DNA of 64,000 nucleotides, taken from positions 13,096,076 to 13,160,075 of the forward strand of contig NC_092099.1 in assembly GCF_045679555.1 (NCBI RefSeq), given 5' to 3'. Made by a program: the position numbers and the translations under genes. Positions 11,538 to 24,484 of the stretch are shown here, in pieces. Under the pieces are notes generated by a model. It made no database searches, had not been told where the DNA came from, and saw only the letters and a list, made by a program, of their open reading frames with translations. The stretch's first letter is position 1. Every line of letters starts with the position of its first letter. The DNA comes from Salvelinus alpinus. Its lineage: Eukaryota; Chordata; Actinopteri; Salmoniformes; Salmonidae.

Positions 11538-14500
11538 TCTACGTCCTCTCATCTATGACAAGCAGTCGTGAGGCCTACTAGTGTGCCCCTCATCAGCTCC
11601 ATGGCCAATGTGCCCAGTCAGTGCTGTTATCATTCTCTCACCAAGGACACACCCCGGCCTTCCCTAAACACCACATTAGCCCAGTCAATACTATTCAGCC
11701 CCGTTTTGCTTCTCCTATTGAGATACAACTCAGCTCAGTTAACCTTGAGCAATTGTACAAGGCTTACTGTAGGAGGGGAATTTGGCAGCGATTGAATTTA
11801 ACAAGGGCGAGTCACTTCTGCACTAGAGCTTTGGTTGATTCCTTTCCAATGTGGGTAAATGGATCTCGATGATATCCATTTCATTAGATTGCTCTTGTGG
11901 AGTGAGACAGGAGGAGACAGGAGTCAGCCCTGCTGCTTGGCTGGCTGGCTGAGTCCAGTCATGCATTTGTAAATGTGAACATAAAGTGGAGCGGGTCCAG
12001 CTAACTGGCAGGTTAATCTGTCTGTGAAAGCTGGGAGCTGAAAAACACCACAGCAGTGGGACAGGACACTGTACTGCATCAGCATTAAACTCACATCAAT
12101 TTTAAATGCTAGGTTTCACCCCTATTGACAAATCGTCAATATAGGCTAACGCGTATTCTGCCCTACAAAAGCATAGTGCAGTATCTATGTAAAAAAAAAA
12201 AAAAAGGATTATTGTCAAATCTGATTTAAGTATTTTTCTTGTCTAGACAGACAGCAATTTTGGGTCCATAAATTCTGAATCTGATCAACTGGCTTGTTCT
12301 TGTTTAAGGACTCTCAATACCATATTAATATGATAATATACCTGGCCATTACAACAGATCAAAGATTTATTGACCAAATTTGTACTATACGCTTTAATAT
12401 ATATATTTGGCTGTAATTCTACAATAGGATCCTCTCCAGTCTTATTCCAGGAGCCCCATGTCTAGAAGACTAGAAACCAACTACAGTGCCTTCAGAAAGT
12501 GTTCATATCTCTTGACTTATTCCACATTTTGTTGTGTTACAATCTGAATTCTAAATGGATTAAATATATTATTTTCCTCACCCATCTACACACAATAACC
12601 CATAATTACAAAGTGGGGGAAAAAATGTTTTCTTTAAATTAAACACAGAAATAACTAATTTACATAAGTATTCAAACCACTGAGTCAATACATGTCAGAA
12701 TTACCTTTGGCAGTGATTACAGCTGTGAGTCTTTCTGGGTAAGTCTAAGAGCTTTGTACACCTGTGATGTACTTTATCTGCACATTATTCTTAAAAAAAT
12801 TCTTCAAGACATTTTCAAGTCTTGCCATAGCTTTCCAAGCAGATTTAGGTCAAAACTGTAACTAGGCCACTCGGGAACATTCAATGTCGTCTTAGTAAGC
12901 AACTCGTGTAGATTTGTCCTTGTGTTTCAACAGTGTCTGTTCGAAAGCAGACTGAACCAGGTTTCCTCTAGGATTTTGCCTGTGCTTAGCTCTATTTTGT
13001 TCATTTTTATCCTAAAAATAAATATTGTCCTTGCCGATGACAAGCAAACCCATAACATGATGCAGCCACCACATTGCTTGAAAATATGTGCCTTATTGCA
13101 AACAGGATGCATGTTTTGCAGCGGCAAACCATTGCTATTTGACCTAGGCCTTCAGTTGAGAAAAAAAGAAGCAATAAGTCATATCAAAAACAAACAAAAA
13201 ATCAAGAAAATAACAAACAGAGCATCACTTAATGTGCCCAACATTATATTGTTTAGTAGGATCATTCTAGTGCAGATATTGTGTTTTTGCACAATATCCC
13301 AAATCCCTGTTGTTTCGCAAGAATCAAGGTTTTGTTATTTTTCGTTTGTATTAGCGTTTGTCTGCTTGTGCTCATCTTGCATTTTTGGTCTTGTCTCTTT
13401 TTGCTCCTCTGTGCTGTGTGCACATTTACACCAGATCTGTATCTAATGAAGAGATGCACGTCTCCGCCTTAACAATGGGAGTCATCATCCCAAAGGCGGG
13501 AAGGCCTTATGTCCAAAATAAGCCCATAGAAACACACTAGCCTTATTTTGGACAGATTTTTGTGAGAGTGACAACTCTTCCTCGCTTCTTCCTCTTCCAA
13601 GCCCCTCCCCCTGCCTCTCACGCCAACAACATTGAGAGATCACGTCTTCCTCTCTGACAAGCGGTTTCAACTTGCTATTTGCATTTGAGATTTGGTCCAA
13701 CAGAAAATCGGTCATACGGAGACCAAAACACATTGAGACATTTTACTGTAACAGAGGAGAAGTTACCTTTTCTAACGATACCCTTTTTATGTCTCAACTA
13801 CTCAAATTGCGCATAGAGCAGACACTACTAAAACGAGAGTATCAATTAACATTGATTCTGGAAGCATTTAAGCCAAAGCGTATTATGAGTTTAACATCTG
13901 AACAAAGTGAAAAGGCTAACATGCTTTTCAAGCAGTTCAGACAGAAGTGTGTGTTCATAACAATACAACTGTTCAACCTTGTTAGCTAGCAAATAGATCC
14001 AAGTTGGCTAAACTTGAAATAGAAAATATTAGCTGGCTAACCACTAGCATGTGGGATTGAGAGATTGTTGATGAGACCTCTTAATTTTCTATCGCCTAAT
14101 GCCTGCTACAAGAAGTCATTATTAGTAAATGTGCATTATAAATGTAGTTGAATTTGTAACAAAAAAATGACATTTTCACTGATTAGGCTTTCAAGTCTAT
14201 GATCATAAGACCCACTAATAATGCAATTATTAATGGGTCTTATGGTTATGGAAGGCTTATACTTAGCCTAGGTATAACTTCACAAGCCCCGAATTCATTC
14301 CATTATTGCGGACTGTTTGAAATGCAATGGATTTGACCTTTGAATTGGACAACTACGCATATTTAGAGTAAACATTGTTTTTATATCGAGATATATATTT
14401 TGTGAATTGTCCAGAAGTATTTTTTTTATTTTTTTTATAATATTTAAATAAATTAATAATAATAAGTATGATTTTTTGGCCATACTACAGTAGTAGTAGC

Positions 14501-14939
14501 AATGTTTTTTGATGACAAAATCAAAAACAGGCCTGAGACATCTCACACGGAGACAACACTGGCACATCAACAGCCATGAACAATGTTGTGATAATTGCGT
14601 TGTTCAGGCTACTCTATAACCCGTTAGAAATGCATTCATACACCACTGTGATATATATGGCCGAAAAGCAATACACAGAAACAGTTCCAAAAAGACAACA
14701 GTCACACTCATACAGTGGCGGAATAAACACACAGGCCTAACTATTGATTAAGGACCATGGACAGTTACTGCGAGTCAGAGCAGAGGAAACAGCCGCGGTG
14801 CCCCCGCTATTTCAGTACCTTGCTGAAACAAAGCGCCAATAGAAACAGTCGAACACAGCATCAAGTAATGTTAAAGAACAAGCAGCCCATTAAACTGTGC
14901 CATTCACCAGATCATTTGAAAACGAAGTCCATCCTTCAG

Positions 14940-15260
14940 TCCTTCTTTATGAAATGGCAATGGCAGGGTCATTTGATTTTATATCCGAGCGAAGTACTTT
15001 CTCGATTGAGATCAAAGCCAAGGCTGACACTTGGGCCTGCCCGGTAGTTTTCCTGGAGTAAGTCTTGATCCTTTCAACTGAGGCAGCGGACACGGGAATA
15101 GTCAAGACCAGACAGGTAAGCAGATACAGTTGGTACATACCTCTCATTCTGCCTCTTCTGCCGGAGAAAGTGGAGGTCGTCGGCCGGGCTCCAACCCTCA
15201 AAGTCAGACATGGAGTACAACACTGAGTTCAGTTTCAAAGATGGACCCATAGCTTTCCTT
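14940..15260 (-). pseudogene. hAT transposase C-terminal dimerisation fragment
   Basis: Reading on the minus strand, 15140-14947 encodes LVLTIPVSAASVERIKTYSR followed by KTTGQAQVSALALISIEKVL. This is the conserved hAT C-terminal block (L-T-I-P-V-x-x-A-S-x-E-R ... R-x-T-x-x-x-x-L-S-x-L-A-x-x-S-I-E) seen in ZMYM/TTF-type hAT transposases. The preceding segment, up to about 15260, matches the upstream part (SDFEGWSPADD) but in another frame, so at least one frameshift is present. A start-to-stop reading suggests a secreted protein (MYQLYLLTCLVLTIPVSAAS looks like a signal peptide), but that resemblance comes from the hydrophobic core of the hAT domain. Confidence 0.75.
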
Positions 15261-15356
15261 TAAACTTGAGAATGCAGAATTTTATCGTTGTGCGATATTG
15301 TCTCTCTGCACTGCTGCTCGTTAAGCTGAAGGTCTACTTGTGTCCTCACATGTTAG

Positions 15357-15596
15357 GGCTCCCGAGTGGCACAGCGGTTTAAGGCACTGCATCTCAGCGC
15401 TAGAGGCGTCACTACAGACCCTGGTTCGATTCCAGGTCGTATCACAAGTCGATTCCAGATCGACTCCATGATTTGGAGTCCAATAGGTCAGCGCACAATT
15501 GGCCCAGCGTTGTCCGGATTAGGGTTTGGCCGGGGTAGGCAGTCATTGTAAATAAGAATTGCCTAGTTAAATAAAGGTTAAATAAAAATAAAAACA
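15357..15596 (+). mobile_element. tRNA-Leu-like SINE (SlmI-type)
   Basis: It starts GCTCCCGAGTGGCACAGCGG with a box-A-like region, a long variable arm, and the box-B-like GGTTCGATTCC near 15423. A core GCACAATTGGCCCAGCG follows, then a tail ending TAGTTAAATAAAGGTTAAAT. The long variable arm and the head point to a tRNA-Leu ancestor. Salmonids carry such SINEs. Other copies are at 48019-48246 and 62004-62229. It lies within the hAT element at 13119-16097. Confidence 0.85.
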
Positions 15597-15945
15597 TTTT
15601 TGAACTCACCGTAGCTCGCAGCTGTAAAGTTGAGTCTTGGTGGCGCAGAGCTGACTTCGTAACACTGAATATGTCTCTTTGAAACCAGTACTGGCCCAGG
15701 TGACGTCTTGTCGGTGCTGAAGATGAGGCAATCTCAGCAGTACAGCTTCTTGGTTTACTCACACCTAGTTATCCATGGATAGCGCTCATAATTGTTAGCT
15801 CTTTCTTCATTGCACCAATCCTGGCAGTGCTGGTGTTGGCCACTGCACAACATTTAACTTCTTGTTGAAAGTTAGTCTTGAAAAGGGTGACGCAAACAAA
15901 TTAGCCACCACATCCTCCTCGATAACACCTGCTACAGCCACTGCC

Positions 15946-15948
<3 letters not shown>

Positions 15949-15980
<32 letters not shown>
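15949..15980. repeat. (GT)n microsatellite
   Basis: Sixteen GT units inside the nested hAT element. Confidence 0.95.
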
Positions 15981-15981
<1 letters not shown>

Positions 15982-16738
15982 TGTACACTACTTCATCTAC
16001 AAAAGCATGGGGAAAGTAGGCTATTGCTCAAGGAGTCAGTAGCAACATGTCTAGGCCTTCTCTGAAGGCCTAAAAAGGCCCTCAGGGTTCCCCACTAATG
16101 TTTTTGAATATTTTTGTTTCACTCTTTCATTTAGGTTAGTAACTACAATGTTGTTAATATATCCTCAGTTGTTTTCTCCTATCGCAGCCATTACAGTCTA
16201 ACTGTTTTAGCGTTTCCTTCCTGGGTTAGGAAGGACGCCTGTATCTTTGTCGTGACTGGGTATATTGATACACCATCCAAAGTGTAATTAATAACTTCAA
16301 TGTTCAAAGGGATATTCAATGTCTGCTTTTTTTTACCCATCTACCAATAGGTTCCCTTCTTTGCGAGGCATTGAAAAACCTCCCAGGTCTTTGTGGTTGA
16401 AATTCCCTGCTCGACTGAGGGACCTTACAGATAATTGTATGTGTGGGGTCCAGAGAGGAGGTCGTCATTCAAATATCATGTGAAACACTATTATTGCACA
16501 CAGAGTAAGTTCATGCAACTTATTATGAGACTTGTTAAGCAAATGTTTATTCCTGAACTTATTTAGATTTGCCATAACATAAAGACATTTCAAAAAACAT
16601 TTCAAAAAACATAATTACACTACGGGTATTGTGTGTAGGTCAGTGACACAAAATCTCAATTTAATCTATTTTAAATTCAAGCTGTAACAACAAAATGTGG
16701 AAAAAGTCAAGGGGGTGAATATTTTCTGAAGGCTCTGT

Positions 16739-19700
16739 ACAATGACAGCATCTGTCAACCATTCATTTGTACAACGAATACATATTTGGTGGACTACACG
16801 GAAACCATAATATCCTTGCCTGGGAAAACAAGGCCAAATTAGCGAGAGCAACTTAACAACACTCTGCAAATTAGCCGACATCTGGAGTGAATGACAAAAA
16901 TCCCTCGAATCGGATTAATTGTGAGCATGAGGGCAGGCAGGAAAGGGGAAACAACGCTTTTTCTTATTTGTCTGATGCCATCTAAATCCAAACATTTCCT
17001 CCTGAATATTCAGGCCAAGTGAATACAATATTCATTTTGCTGCAGGAGAACAGTTGATGCATAACAATGAGACCGGCTAATGAAATCAACCATCAAGCTG
17101 AAATGCATACATATTAAACCGGGGTCTCAGTGTCACTCGCTTTTTTTCCCCCCATGGTTTGTTCTTTTTCCTCATTTCTTTCCCTGACCTTTCAATATTT
17201 TTGGTCTTTACTTGAATTTGCTCTCAGCCAAGAGTGATTATTGCATTTTAATGACGGTTTTATTCTGGGCATGTACACATAATCTCTGACTGCGTCTCGG
17301 AAGGATGGCATTTTCTGACCGTATTAAGGTTGTTTTCACAAACAATGCATAAAAAATTTGAAAAAAAGGTTAGACAAGAAAATCATAAATTGACTGTGGT
17401 TGCCATTCTACTAAACGTCCGTTTGTGCCAAAAGAGTGTAGGTTTACTTATGCAATTTACTTCATTTATAAACAGAGTGTTTAGGTCAATTAAAGTAGGC
17501 TAATCCATTGCAAAAAAATTATAAAATCAGGAGAGTTTATCATAATTGTTCAACAAAACACATACAGGGAACCTAATTACGAACAGTGTTTCTCCTATGC
17601 TTTGGCAAGAAAAAGATGCCTGTGTTGACATTTGATGTCCGTGTAAACACTTGCATTCACACGTGTATTTAGTCGAGGACGGGACCAATGGGAGTGAGAG
17701 AACCAAAGCGCTCAACATATTTTTCCTACTGCATCTAGCATTTTGCTAGCTATGTTGGTTGAGAAGGCCTGACGAAAACAGCCCGGAAATAACTGGACAT
17801 CAGGCTACATTTTAGACAAAACAGGTAGCCTAGTAGTAAGTCATTAACTACAGGTCCCTCTCAGGGCCTCATCCTTACACAGCACCCACAACAATGCCAG
17901 TTCTGACTCCATATACATATATTTCCCTTAAAAATTGCACATTCCTAGTAAACAAAGGGAGGGGTTAACTGATCAAAGTGCGAGGCAGTGGTGGAAGGTC
18001 AGCCCCCACCAGCCAGCTGATAGAGCTGATAGGGAAAACAGCCACCGTACTCCAGAGCTGCCATTCCTCCTCCCTGACAAAGACTCCATCTGCCACTGAG
18101 CCATTTGCAGCCTCAGAGTCAGAATATCAATGATTCCCAACCATTCTGCAAGTCTAGCGTTCACCTTGGTATCACCTCTACGCGCGTCTGAGGCGCTGAC
18201 GTTACAGATCTCCTCTCTGTAGGCAGTAGTGCACTGCAGGCAGCCAGCCCAGCGCAGAGCAGAGCAGAGCACAGCCTTCATCCAGCTAAGTGGCATATAT
18301 GCAGCTCCTGGAAGGAGAGCATTTTATTAGCATCGATATTATTGGAGACTTTCTAGATTGGTGTTTGCGAGATTTCCAACGCATCTGAATTCACACTCAA
18401 ATAGTAATAAGAGGGGATTGGGGTCGGGAGGATTTAAATCATGCCAACTTAACGAGAGAGTGGGATGCTTTACCTGCAATTTACCGTGATTTCAGGGAAC
18501 ACCGTCTGTGTGAAAGGATTTTCATTTTGCAGCGCAAAGTGTGTGGTGTGCATTTTACCAGCCCTCTGAGGCAGTAAAGAGGGAGAGAGAAGGGGGGGGG
18601 GAATCCCCTGGTCTCTGCTGAAGTACCAGTGCCAGCATTAAGAGGAAGGCAGGCAGCTGGCCCTAACAACCCAATGATACTAAAGAAAATTCAATTTTCC
18701 CCTTCACCATCTGCACACCAAACCACAGAGAGGCACTTATGACCCTCCTCTGCTTCTATACCTCTCAGTGTAGACCATGCCAGAGCTGTTCCAAGACCCT
18801 GTCTTCCCTGACCTCTCACCCCTGAGGGGAAACATTGTGATTAGTTATAGTTTATTGACAACAAATTAGCCTCTGTGGTGGGCGCAGCTGGACCGGAGCT
18901 CATCCCTCAGCTTCAAATACCGATTCTGTAATTACTTCCCTCACGTTCTCAGTTATACCTTATACCACTGCTTTTAACAGAGGGGAACAACACACAAATC
19001 CAATCATGGCCAGAATGAGGCATGGAAATTCCCTGATGCCCAATTGCCTCAATGGGGCTGTTTCTCATGTCTACTCCTCACGGTCTCCAAGCACGTCTCA
19101 ACATGACTCAGAGAAAAACCACACTGGGCCTTGTACCAAGCGCACGTTAGTCAAACTAAATGTTTCTACTGGCTTTGTTTCAAGTCGGCGATACCGTCGC
19201 CTGGGGGGCTCCTGAAATCAGGCCTCGTGTCTGTGCTGAACAGGGAGGATGGAGGGGTGAGGATGAAGAGGGGAGGGGGATGCGAAACGCCCCGGAATGG
19301 TGCGTGGGATCTATCCTATCTGACAGCACTTAAAAGCAGGCTGTAAGTGACCCCCTTCCTCCAGCCTGATCCCTGTGGAGCACAGCCCCCTGACCCCAGC
19401 AAGCAGAGAGACACAAATCCCCTGCCTCCCTCCATCTCCACCCTGGCCCTCCACTCATCCACCTAGGCCCGATGGTCTCCAAATGGCTCCTGTCCATCTG
19501 CAGATGGATGGCTCACTGCGGATTATCTACAATCACTTGGCAAATTGAATGGCAGTGTGCTTCATTAAAAAAGGTACATTATTTTCTGATGTATTTGCCC
19601 TTCAGGAGACACAAATATTCAGCTCTGTTTGCGCAAACATTAGCAGCGAGGCTTTGCATGCGCCACATTCACACAGGGGAGATGAATTGAGCGGTTGACA

Positions 19701-20111
19701 CCCTTTTAATGACACACGATATCTAAACGTCTCTGCGGAAGACCGCAGGATGAATTCATTCCGGGAACGCATTGAACAAAGTAACAATGCAGCGAGGCCG
19801 GATGAGAAGTCACTAAGTTGGACTTCTCCCAATCTCCAAAGTGCATTAAAGCTGCTGGGGATATTGGTCGACCACACCATGGCACATTTGTTGACAATTA
19901 GCAAGTTACAAGGTAGCGTAAAACAAAGGCGTTCAGTGCCGTATGAGGTTACCAGGCGTGTTGCATGCATAATTCACAAGAGTCTAAAGCGCCACTGATG
20001 TGTCCCATAGACGTCGCCTTAGAGAGAACGGCCGGCACCAGCTCACATTTGTAGCACGGCATCTGGCGTACTGCGTCAGGGATTGCCAAGAGCCTCGTCT
20101 ACTAACAGCAA
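16739..20111. other. Non-coding, complex, repeat-poor stretch
   Basis: No protein family is visible. The sequence is free of recognisable transposons. Parts, for instance 16970-17130 and 19480-19960, have the balanced composition and low redundancy often seen in conserved non-coding elements, but this cannot be tested without an alignment. Confidence 0.4.
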
Positions 20112-20205
20112 AATCATTTCAAATCTAATTTTAAAAATCTAATTTTATTGGTCACGTACATGTTTTGCGCAGATGTTATTGCGGGGTGTAGCGAAACACT
20201 TCTCA
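20112..20205 (-). mobile_element. 5'-truncated LINE 3' end
   Basis: TTTTATTGGTCACGTACATG followed by GCAGATGTTATTGCGGGGTG is the same LINE tail as at 4814-4895, in the same orientation. Confidence 0.65.
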
Positions 20206-20676
20206 CGCTAACATCCTTTTCAAACCTCTTGATATGCCGAGATATCGAGATATCGAGAGTGCTCACAAACCTAACAGACGTGCGTTCTCCCCTTACAGCT
20301 CACTCGCTCAAAGATCACAATGAATCTAAGGGTTTATTCTTAATATGAAGTGAGGTTTAACTGAATGAATGGCCTAGGTTAAAATGTTGGCATAAGCCAC
20401 AGTGCGTAACCTAACTGGCATGTGAGCAAACAGCACTAAAATCAAAAAGGAGGGGGGACAAAGTTTGGTTAGAGGATCCCAGCAGTATAATAACAGATCT
20501 GTAACCCATTAACATTCTGGCTGTAGGACAGGAGACACAGGCAGGGCGTCTGGGGTGGCTGGCTGGGCTGATGCAATCCATTTTGAAGTCCTTGCATCTC
20601 GCAGCCTGGCCGCCCACTGCTCGTGACCTTTAGGGTTTGGTCTCCTCTCCATGGACTCGCCTGCTATTGACTATCT

Positions 20677-20788
20677 GGCTGTGTCCCGAATGGTATCCTC
20701 TTCCCTTTACAGTGCACTACTGTTTTGACAAGGGCCAATAGGGCTCTGGTCCTTACACAAGGAATAGGGTGCCATTTGGGACATAGCC
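20677..20788. mobile_element. Palindromic MITE
   Basis: The left arm GGCTGTGTCCCGAATGGTAT is mirrored by the right arm, whose reverse complement is GGCTATGTCCCAAATGGCAC. Between them the sequence folds on itself around AGGGCCAATAGGGCTCTGG. It is a 112-bp non-autonomous fold-back element of a type that is abundant in salmonids. Confidence 0.75.
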
Positions 20789-23700
20789 TCAAGAGTCATT
20801 CAAACACCACGCGGTCCCAATGGAATGGAGGTGGGGCTCCCTGCTTAAGCGGACTCCTTGGAATACACCTCGCCTTGACTACACTTCCTGATCGCCATGG
20901 GTCCTACCTCACGACAGCTCTGTTCTGTCCAGGATGTCTTGAGATCTACGTAGGTTAATAACTGGTGTTGTAGTAGATTGATACCACCTAACAGTATCCC
21001 GTGCAGCGTTATGATTCAACTTTGACAGGAATTCTTTCATCACCATCTCTCTCGCCTCATCCTCCCCATCCCGTGGCCAAGTGAAGGGAGGAGGAGGAAC
21101 GGGGCTGAGGTGCCAGTATTTACTACCACATCATATTACACAGCCCCAGCAATCTGTTAGCCACTCAGGCCCGTCACAGAATACACCTCTTTCAAGCCAC
21201 ACTGTTAACTGTAGGAGGACATCAATATTTAAAAAAAGGAGGGATAGAAAAACCCTCCCTCCCTCATCTAACACACCCACAGGGGGCTGTAAAACACCAG
21301 TCGATAGCCCCCCACCCCCCCTTCGCCTCTCCACCTCTCCTGAGCTACCCACTTCCCCCTCCCGTCTCCTCAGCAGTAAGAGCAGGAGGAGAGTCAAGCT
21401 TCTAGTTAAACTACAGGTTACTGATGACTTAAAATAAATCCTGGTAGGTTTCCATTACACACAACCTGGGCAGGATCAGAATCTGGGGTTGATGGGATTC
21501 CTCTCCTCATTTCCCGTTGCCATTCCAACTCTGTTTGTCTGGAACGCTGTGGGTGACCTGTCTCCTGGCAGGGTCGCACACAAAGATTCTAACAGGCTTT
21601 TCCCTCAGGATCACAAAAGTTGCCTGATGCATGTCACCACACTTAGTTTTCAGCATATCGACTCCAGTAGAAAATAACATGTTGCCTATAGTTACTTTGC
21701 ATTGTCCTTTTACTTTCAACCCTCCACATTTGAAATACTGCAGAGAAAGAAAAACAGGTCTGTGACAAACTGTTTTGGATGGAAGTTTCTCATTGAAGAG
21801 TGGAACAGCGAATGTTCCAGATAGAACAACAGGCCTTGGCTAGTAGCCCCGAGGTACGACGGGCAGCCAAGTGGAAAGGAGAAGTCCAGCGATAACACTG
21901 TCCTGCTATCAGTGACACACTAGATACCTGATACCACCTGATCTTTCTCTGACGGTTGAAAAACCAGTTCAGAAACCAATGACTTCCAAAATGCTGATGT
22001 ATTTACAATAACACCACAGAGGTTTGCGTGATTCCGGCATCGAAGCGCTTCGAGGCGTTACTCGGGAGAGAAAAGTCAGACTGTCTGATAGGAGTGAAGC
22101 TGAAGCTTTCAGATCCCTCCGGACATCGTCTGGGGTGCAACACTACACAATTTACAGAGGCAGCCATGCAACCACTGTTCAAAGCTTCTGTATGCAAAGT
22201 GACTCACTTTCAAATTCAAAACAAAGTCAAAGGACAGCTCAAACTCTACCAATTACCCCAATTTGGTTGACAGTAATTTATTTTAGAAATAGCCAAAAGT
22301 AAAAGAATGCTTCTTTTCATACATGTTATGAAACGTTGACATGCTAATTCTATGCAAGACGGCAAACTAATTAGAAATTCACACACTGAAAGCAAAGTGT
22401 AATGTAGCACAAACTAATTCCATTAAAGAGGACCTCGTTAAATCTAGGCCTAATTGGAAAAATCTCTAATCCTATACCTAAATAATGCTTTAAATTGAAG
22501 AGTTGTGCTTATCCAGTTAGTCTGTCCTTTCACAAACTGATTTCCGGACGCAATAATTACAACGGGGACTTCAAGACACAAACAGTAGGACGGTAGGACC
22601 ACATTGTTTACAGCGGCGATGGGTGATTAGAACGCAGCCAACGTGACCAAACACTTACTGTTCGAGAGGATCCTCAGCTCTGTGACATCACGGCTCTGCA
22701 AACTGAAAAAGAAGAAAACAGTCAGCTTAATTGCTTTATTTTATTGATTTATTCATTCACCAGAATTCCTGCCTGAAACTCCATTAAAATAAAATAAAAA
22801 TGCTAATTTGGACAGGCTTAGGGCCTGGGGGGTATACCTTATGCATTCAAACGTCGGCTGGGAATCAAAGCCCTGCTGCTGCAGCATGGTCATATGACGG
22901 AGCAAACAAAACAAAGACGGGTGTATTTCAAACACGACAACAAAATTCAACTAAAATTGGAAAACAGCAGCACTTGCGTAAGCGCTTCCAAACACTTCTG
23001 GCGAGCCAGCAAATGTCTATTATTTTCATTACACGTTTCCATCGGTGTTTGTTTCAATTGGAACCTGAAGTAAACGAAGACTGCGTCAGTTTAACACCCG
23101 GTGTCAGCAGCAGACTTAAGCGCACATGATTTACAGCCTTGACGCATCACTCAAATTCCCCTGGTCCACAATGCAACCTGTCTACAGGACAACTGCAGGA
23201 TCACACGGCGCCAAGGGAAACAGACAAGACTTGTGTTCATACTACAACAGACGATTATAGCAGCACAAACAATGAATGACAGCAAAAGGCCCAACATCAA
23301 TGTTAGCGATCACATCAATGTTATGACAATGATTGTCATCATTTAAAAAGACTCAGTCTGTTTCTTTATATTAGACTAATTTATTTTCAACATAAAAATG
23401 AAGAGGTGATGAACAACAAAGGCTTTCTATACTAATCTTTCAGTGCTCCAGGAATAGCCTACAAATCACAACAAACTACTTTGATTAAGTTGGCAAGTAT
23501 GGACACAGATCCCTAGGCCTGGCCTAGCTAGGATTCATCTGAACCTAGGCCTGTGCAATATTACCTCAAACAACATGTCATTCTCCTCTCGGTGCACTTG
23601 ATCAGGGCCAACTGTTGCTTTCTGGACAATCCTCTCAGTGAGCCCTTGGTGAGTACTGAGCGAGGTAAACAGGATGCTGTTAAAACTGCACTTGTGCCTT

Positions 23701-24484
23701 TTCAGCCCAGGAGGCAATTTGCTCTGACTGCTGCTGCTGTGGATGCTATGCCATTTCCTTATTTCCCTATCCTAGCAGATGCTTCACTCAAAATGGCTTC
23801 AAGCTAATTATGGGTATCTTAGGAGTGTGCCTCTACCTTCATTCACTCAAAGGATGGGTATCATTCACACACTAATTAGAGAAACATGCCTCCTCCTGCT
23901 ACGGCTTGGTAATAAATCCATCCGGACTCACCCTTTGTCGATGGAGGAGGACACATTCGGAGGATAACGATGTCCTCTTTTCGCTTCCTGTTTAGCATAA
24001 CCTACCAGTACCCAACAGCATCTCAGGTCACACACCATAGTGCCTAGGCTAGTAGTAAGGTTTGACTGCCTGTAAACTCAGCGAAGAGAATAGTCATTGC
24101 GCCAAACCAAGTCATCCCATTAGACGTCCATCTACAGTGAGGTTTATGGAGATTAAAAGCAGATGGGAAGGGGGGGGAAAATGTAGAAGAAAAAAGTCAT
24201 GTTGACCCATAGCCTATGAGAAAAACATAGGCTAATGACTTGTATCAAGTCCTAGGCTTAAGTGGTCTTGAATCATACTTTGTGGAAATTGACCGATCGG
24301 ACTAAGGAATGCATAGGCATTGGATGGGCTACAGTACCGGTTAAGAAAACCAAACAAATCTTGAATAAATGGGCTACAGGCCAAAACTGAGGCCCTTGCA
24401 AAAGGTTTAAACAAAGTATGAGCGGACTAAAGAATGCTTATTCACAGAGTAAGTGGGTCATTCCATGTCATTTCAGCAAGCCAT
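20789..24484. other. Non-coding stretch with one exon-like segment
   Basis: Apart from the candidate exon at 22659-22702, no coding sequence is recognised. No transposon ends were identified. Short open frames such as that at 21081-21437 are low-complexity or proline/serine-rich and look accidental. Confidence 0.4.
22659..22702 (-). other. Candidate 44-bp internal exon, gene unknown
   Basis: On the minus strand a strong polypyrimidine tract and acceptor (GTTTTCTTCTTTTTCAG) precedes 44 bp that end at a consensus donor (GTAAGTGT). Only one frame is open through it, reading LQSRDVTELRILSN, with one leftover base at each end, so the flanking introns would differ in phase. I do not recognise the protein. 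The other two frames have stops. It could also be a 5'-UTR exon, where the frame does not matter, or a chance pair of splice signals. The flanking sequence shows no transposon. Confidence 0.35.

Larger units (their letters stand above)
13119..16097 (-). mobile_element. hAT transposon nested in a Tc1 copy
   Basis: An 8-bp target repeat, ATGTTTTG on the left (13111-13118) and ATGTTTTT on the right (16098-16105), flanks a 2.98-kb insert. Its ends CAGCGGCAAACC and, inverted, TAGTGGGGAACC are typical short hAT terminal repeats. An 8-bp duplication is diagnostic of hAT. Inside lie a minus-strand hAT transposase C-terminal fragment, a tRNA-Leu-like SINE and a GT microsatellite. The N-terminal and catalytic parts of the transposase are not recognisable, so the copy is a decayed or internally deleted one. 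It must be younger than the Tc1 copy it splits. Confidence 0.75.
12484..16738 (-). mobile_element. Tc1-like copy (family A) split by a hAT element
   Basis: It starts CAGTGCCTTCAGAAAGTGTT and ends in the inverted form (TATTTTCTGAAGGCTCTG) with a TA on each side, as expected for Tc1/mariner insertion. The two halves (12484-13118 and 16098-16738) together make about 1.27 kb, the size of the related copy at 3019-4281. The minus-strand piece around 13070-13030 encodes CGGCIMLWVCLSSA of the transposase. Everything from 13119 to 16097 is a later insertion. Numerous stops make the transposase inactive. Confidence 0.85.

Noticed and set aside
13511-13553. 12-bp perfect inverted repeat GTCCAAAATAAG as a regulatory site
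   Set aside because: Real palindrome, but it sits inside the hAT element and is probably only a subterminal repeat; nothing supports a regulatory role.
13672-13989. 105-residue plus-strand frame
   Set aside because: Lies in the non-coding part of the nested hAT element; no similarity recognised.
14947-15201. Apparent secreted protein with a signal peptide on the minus strand
   Set aside because: The hydrophobic stretch and downstream residues are the conserved C-terminal block of a hAT transposase.
15357-15430. tRNA-Leu gene
   Set aside because: The tRNA-like head is part of a SINE with degenerate stems and a retroposon tail, repeated elsewhere in the window.
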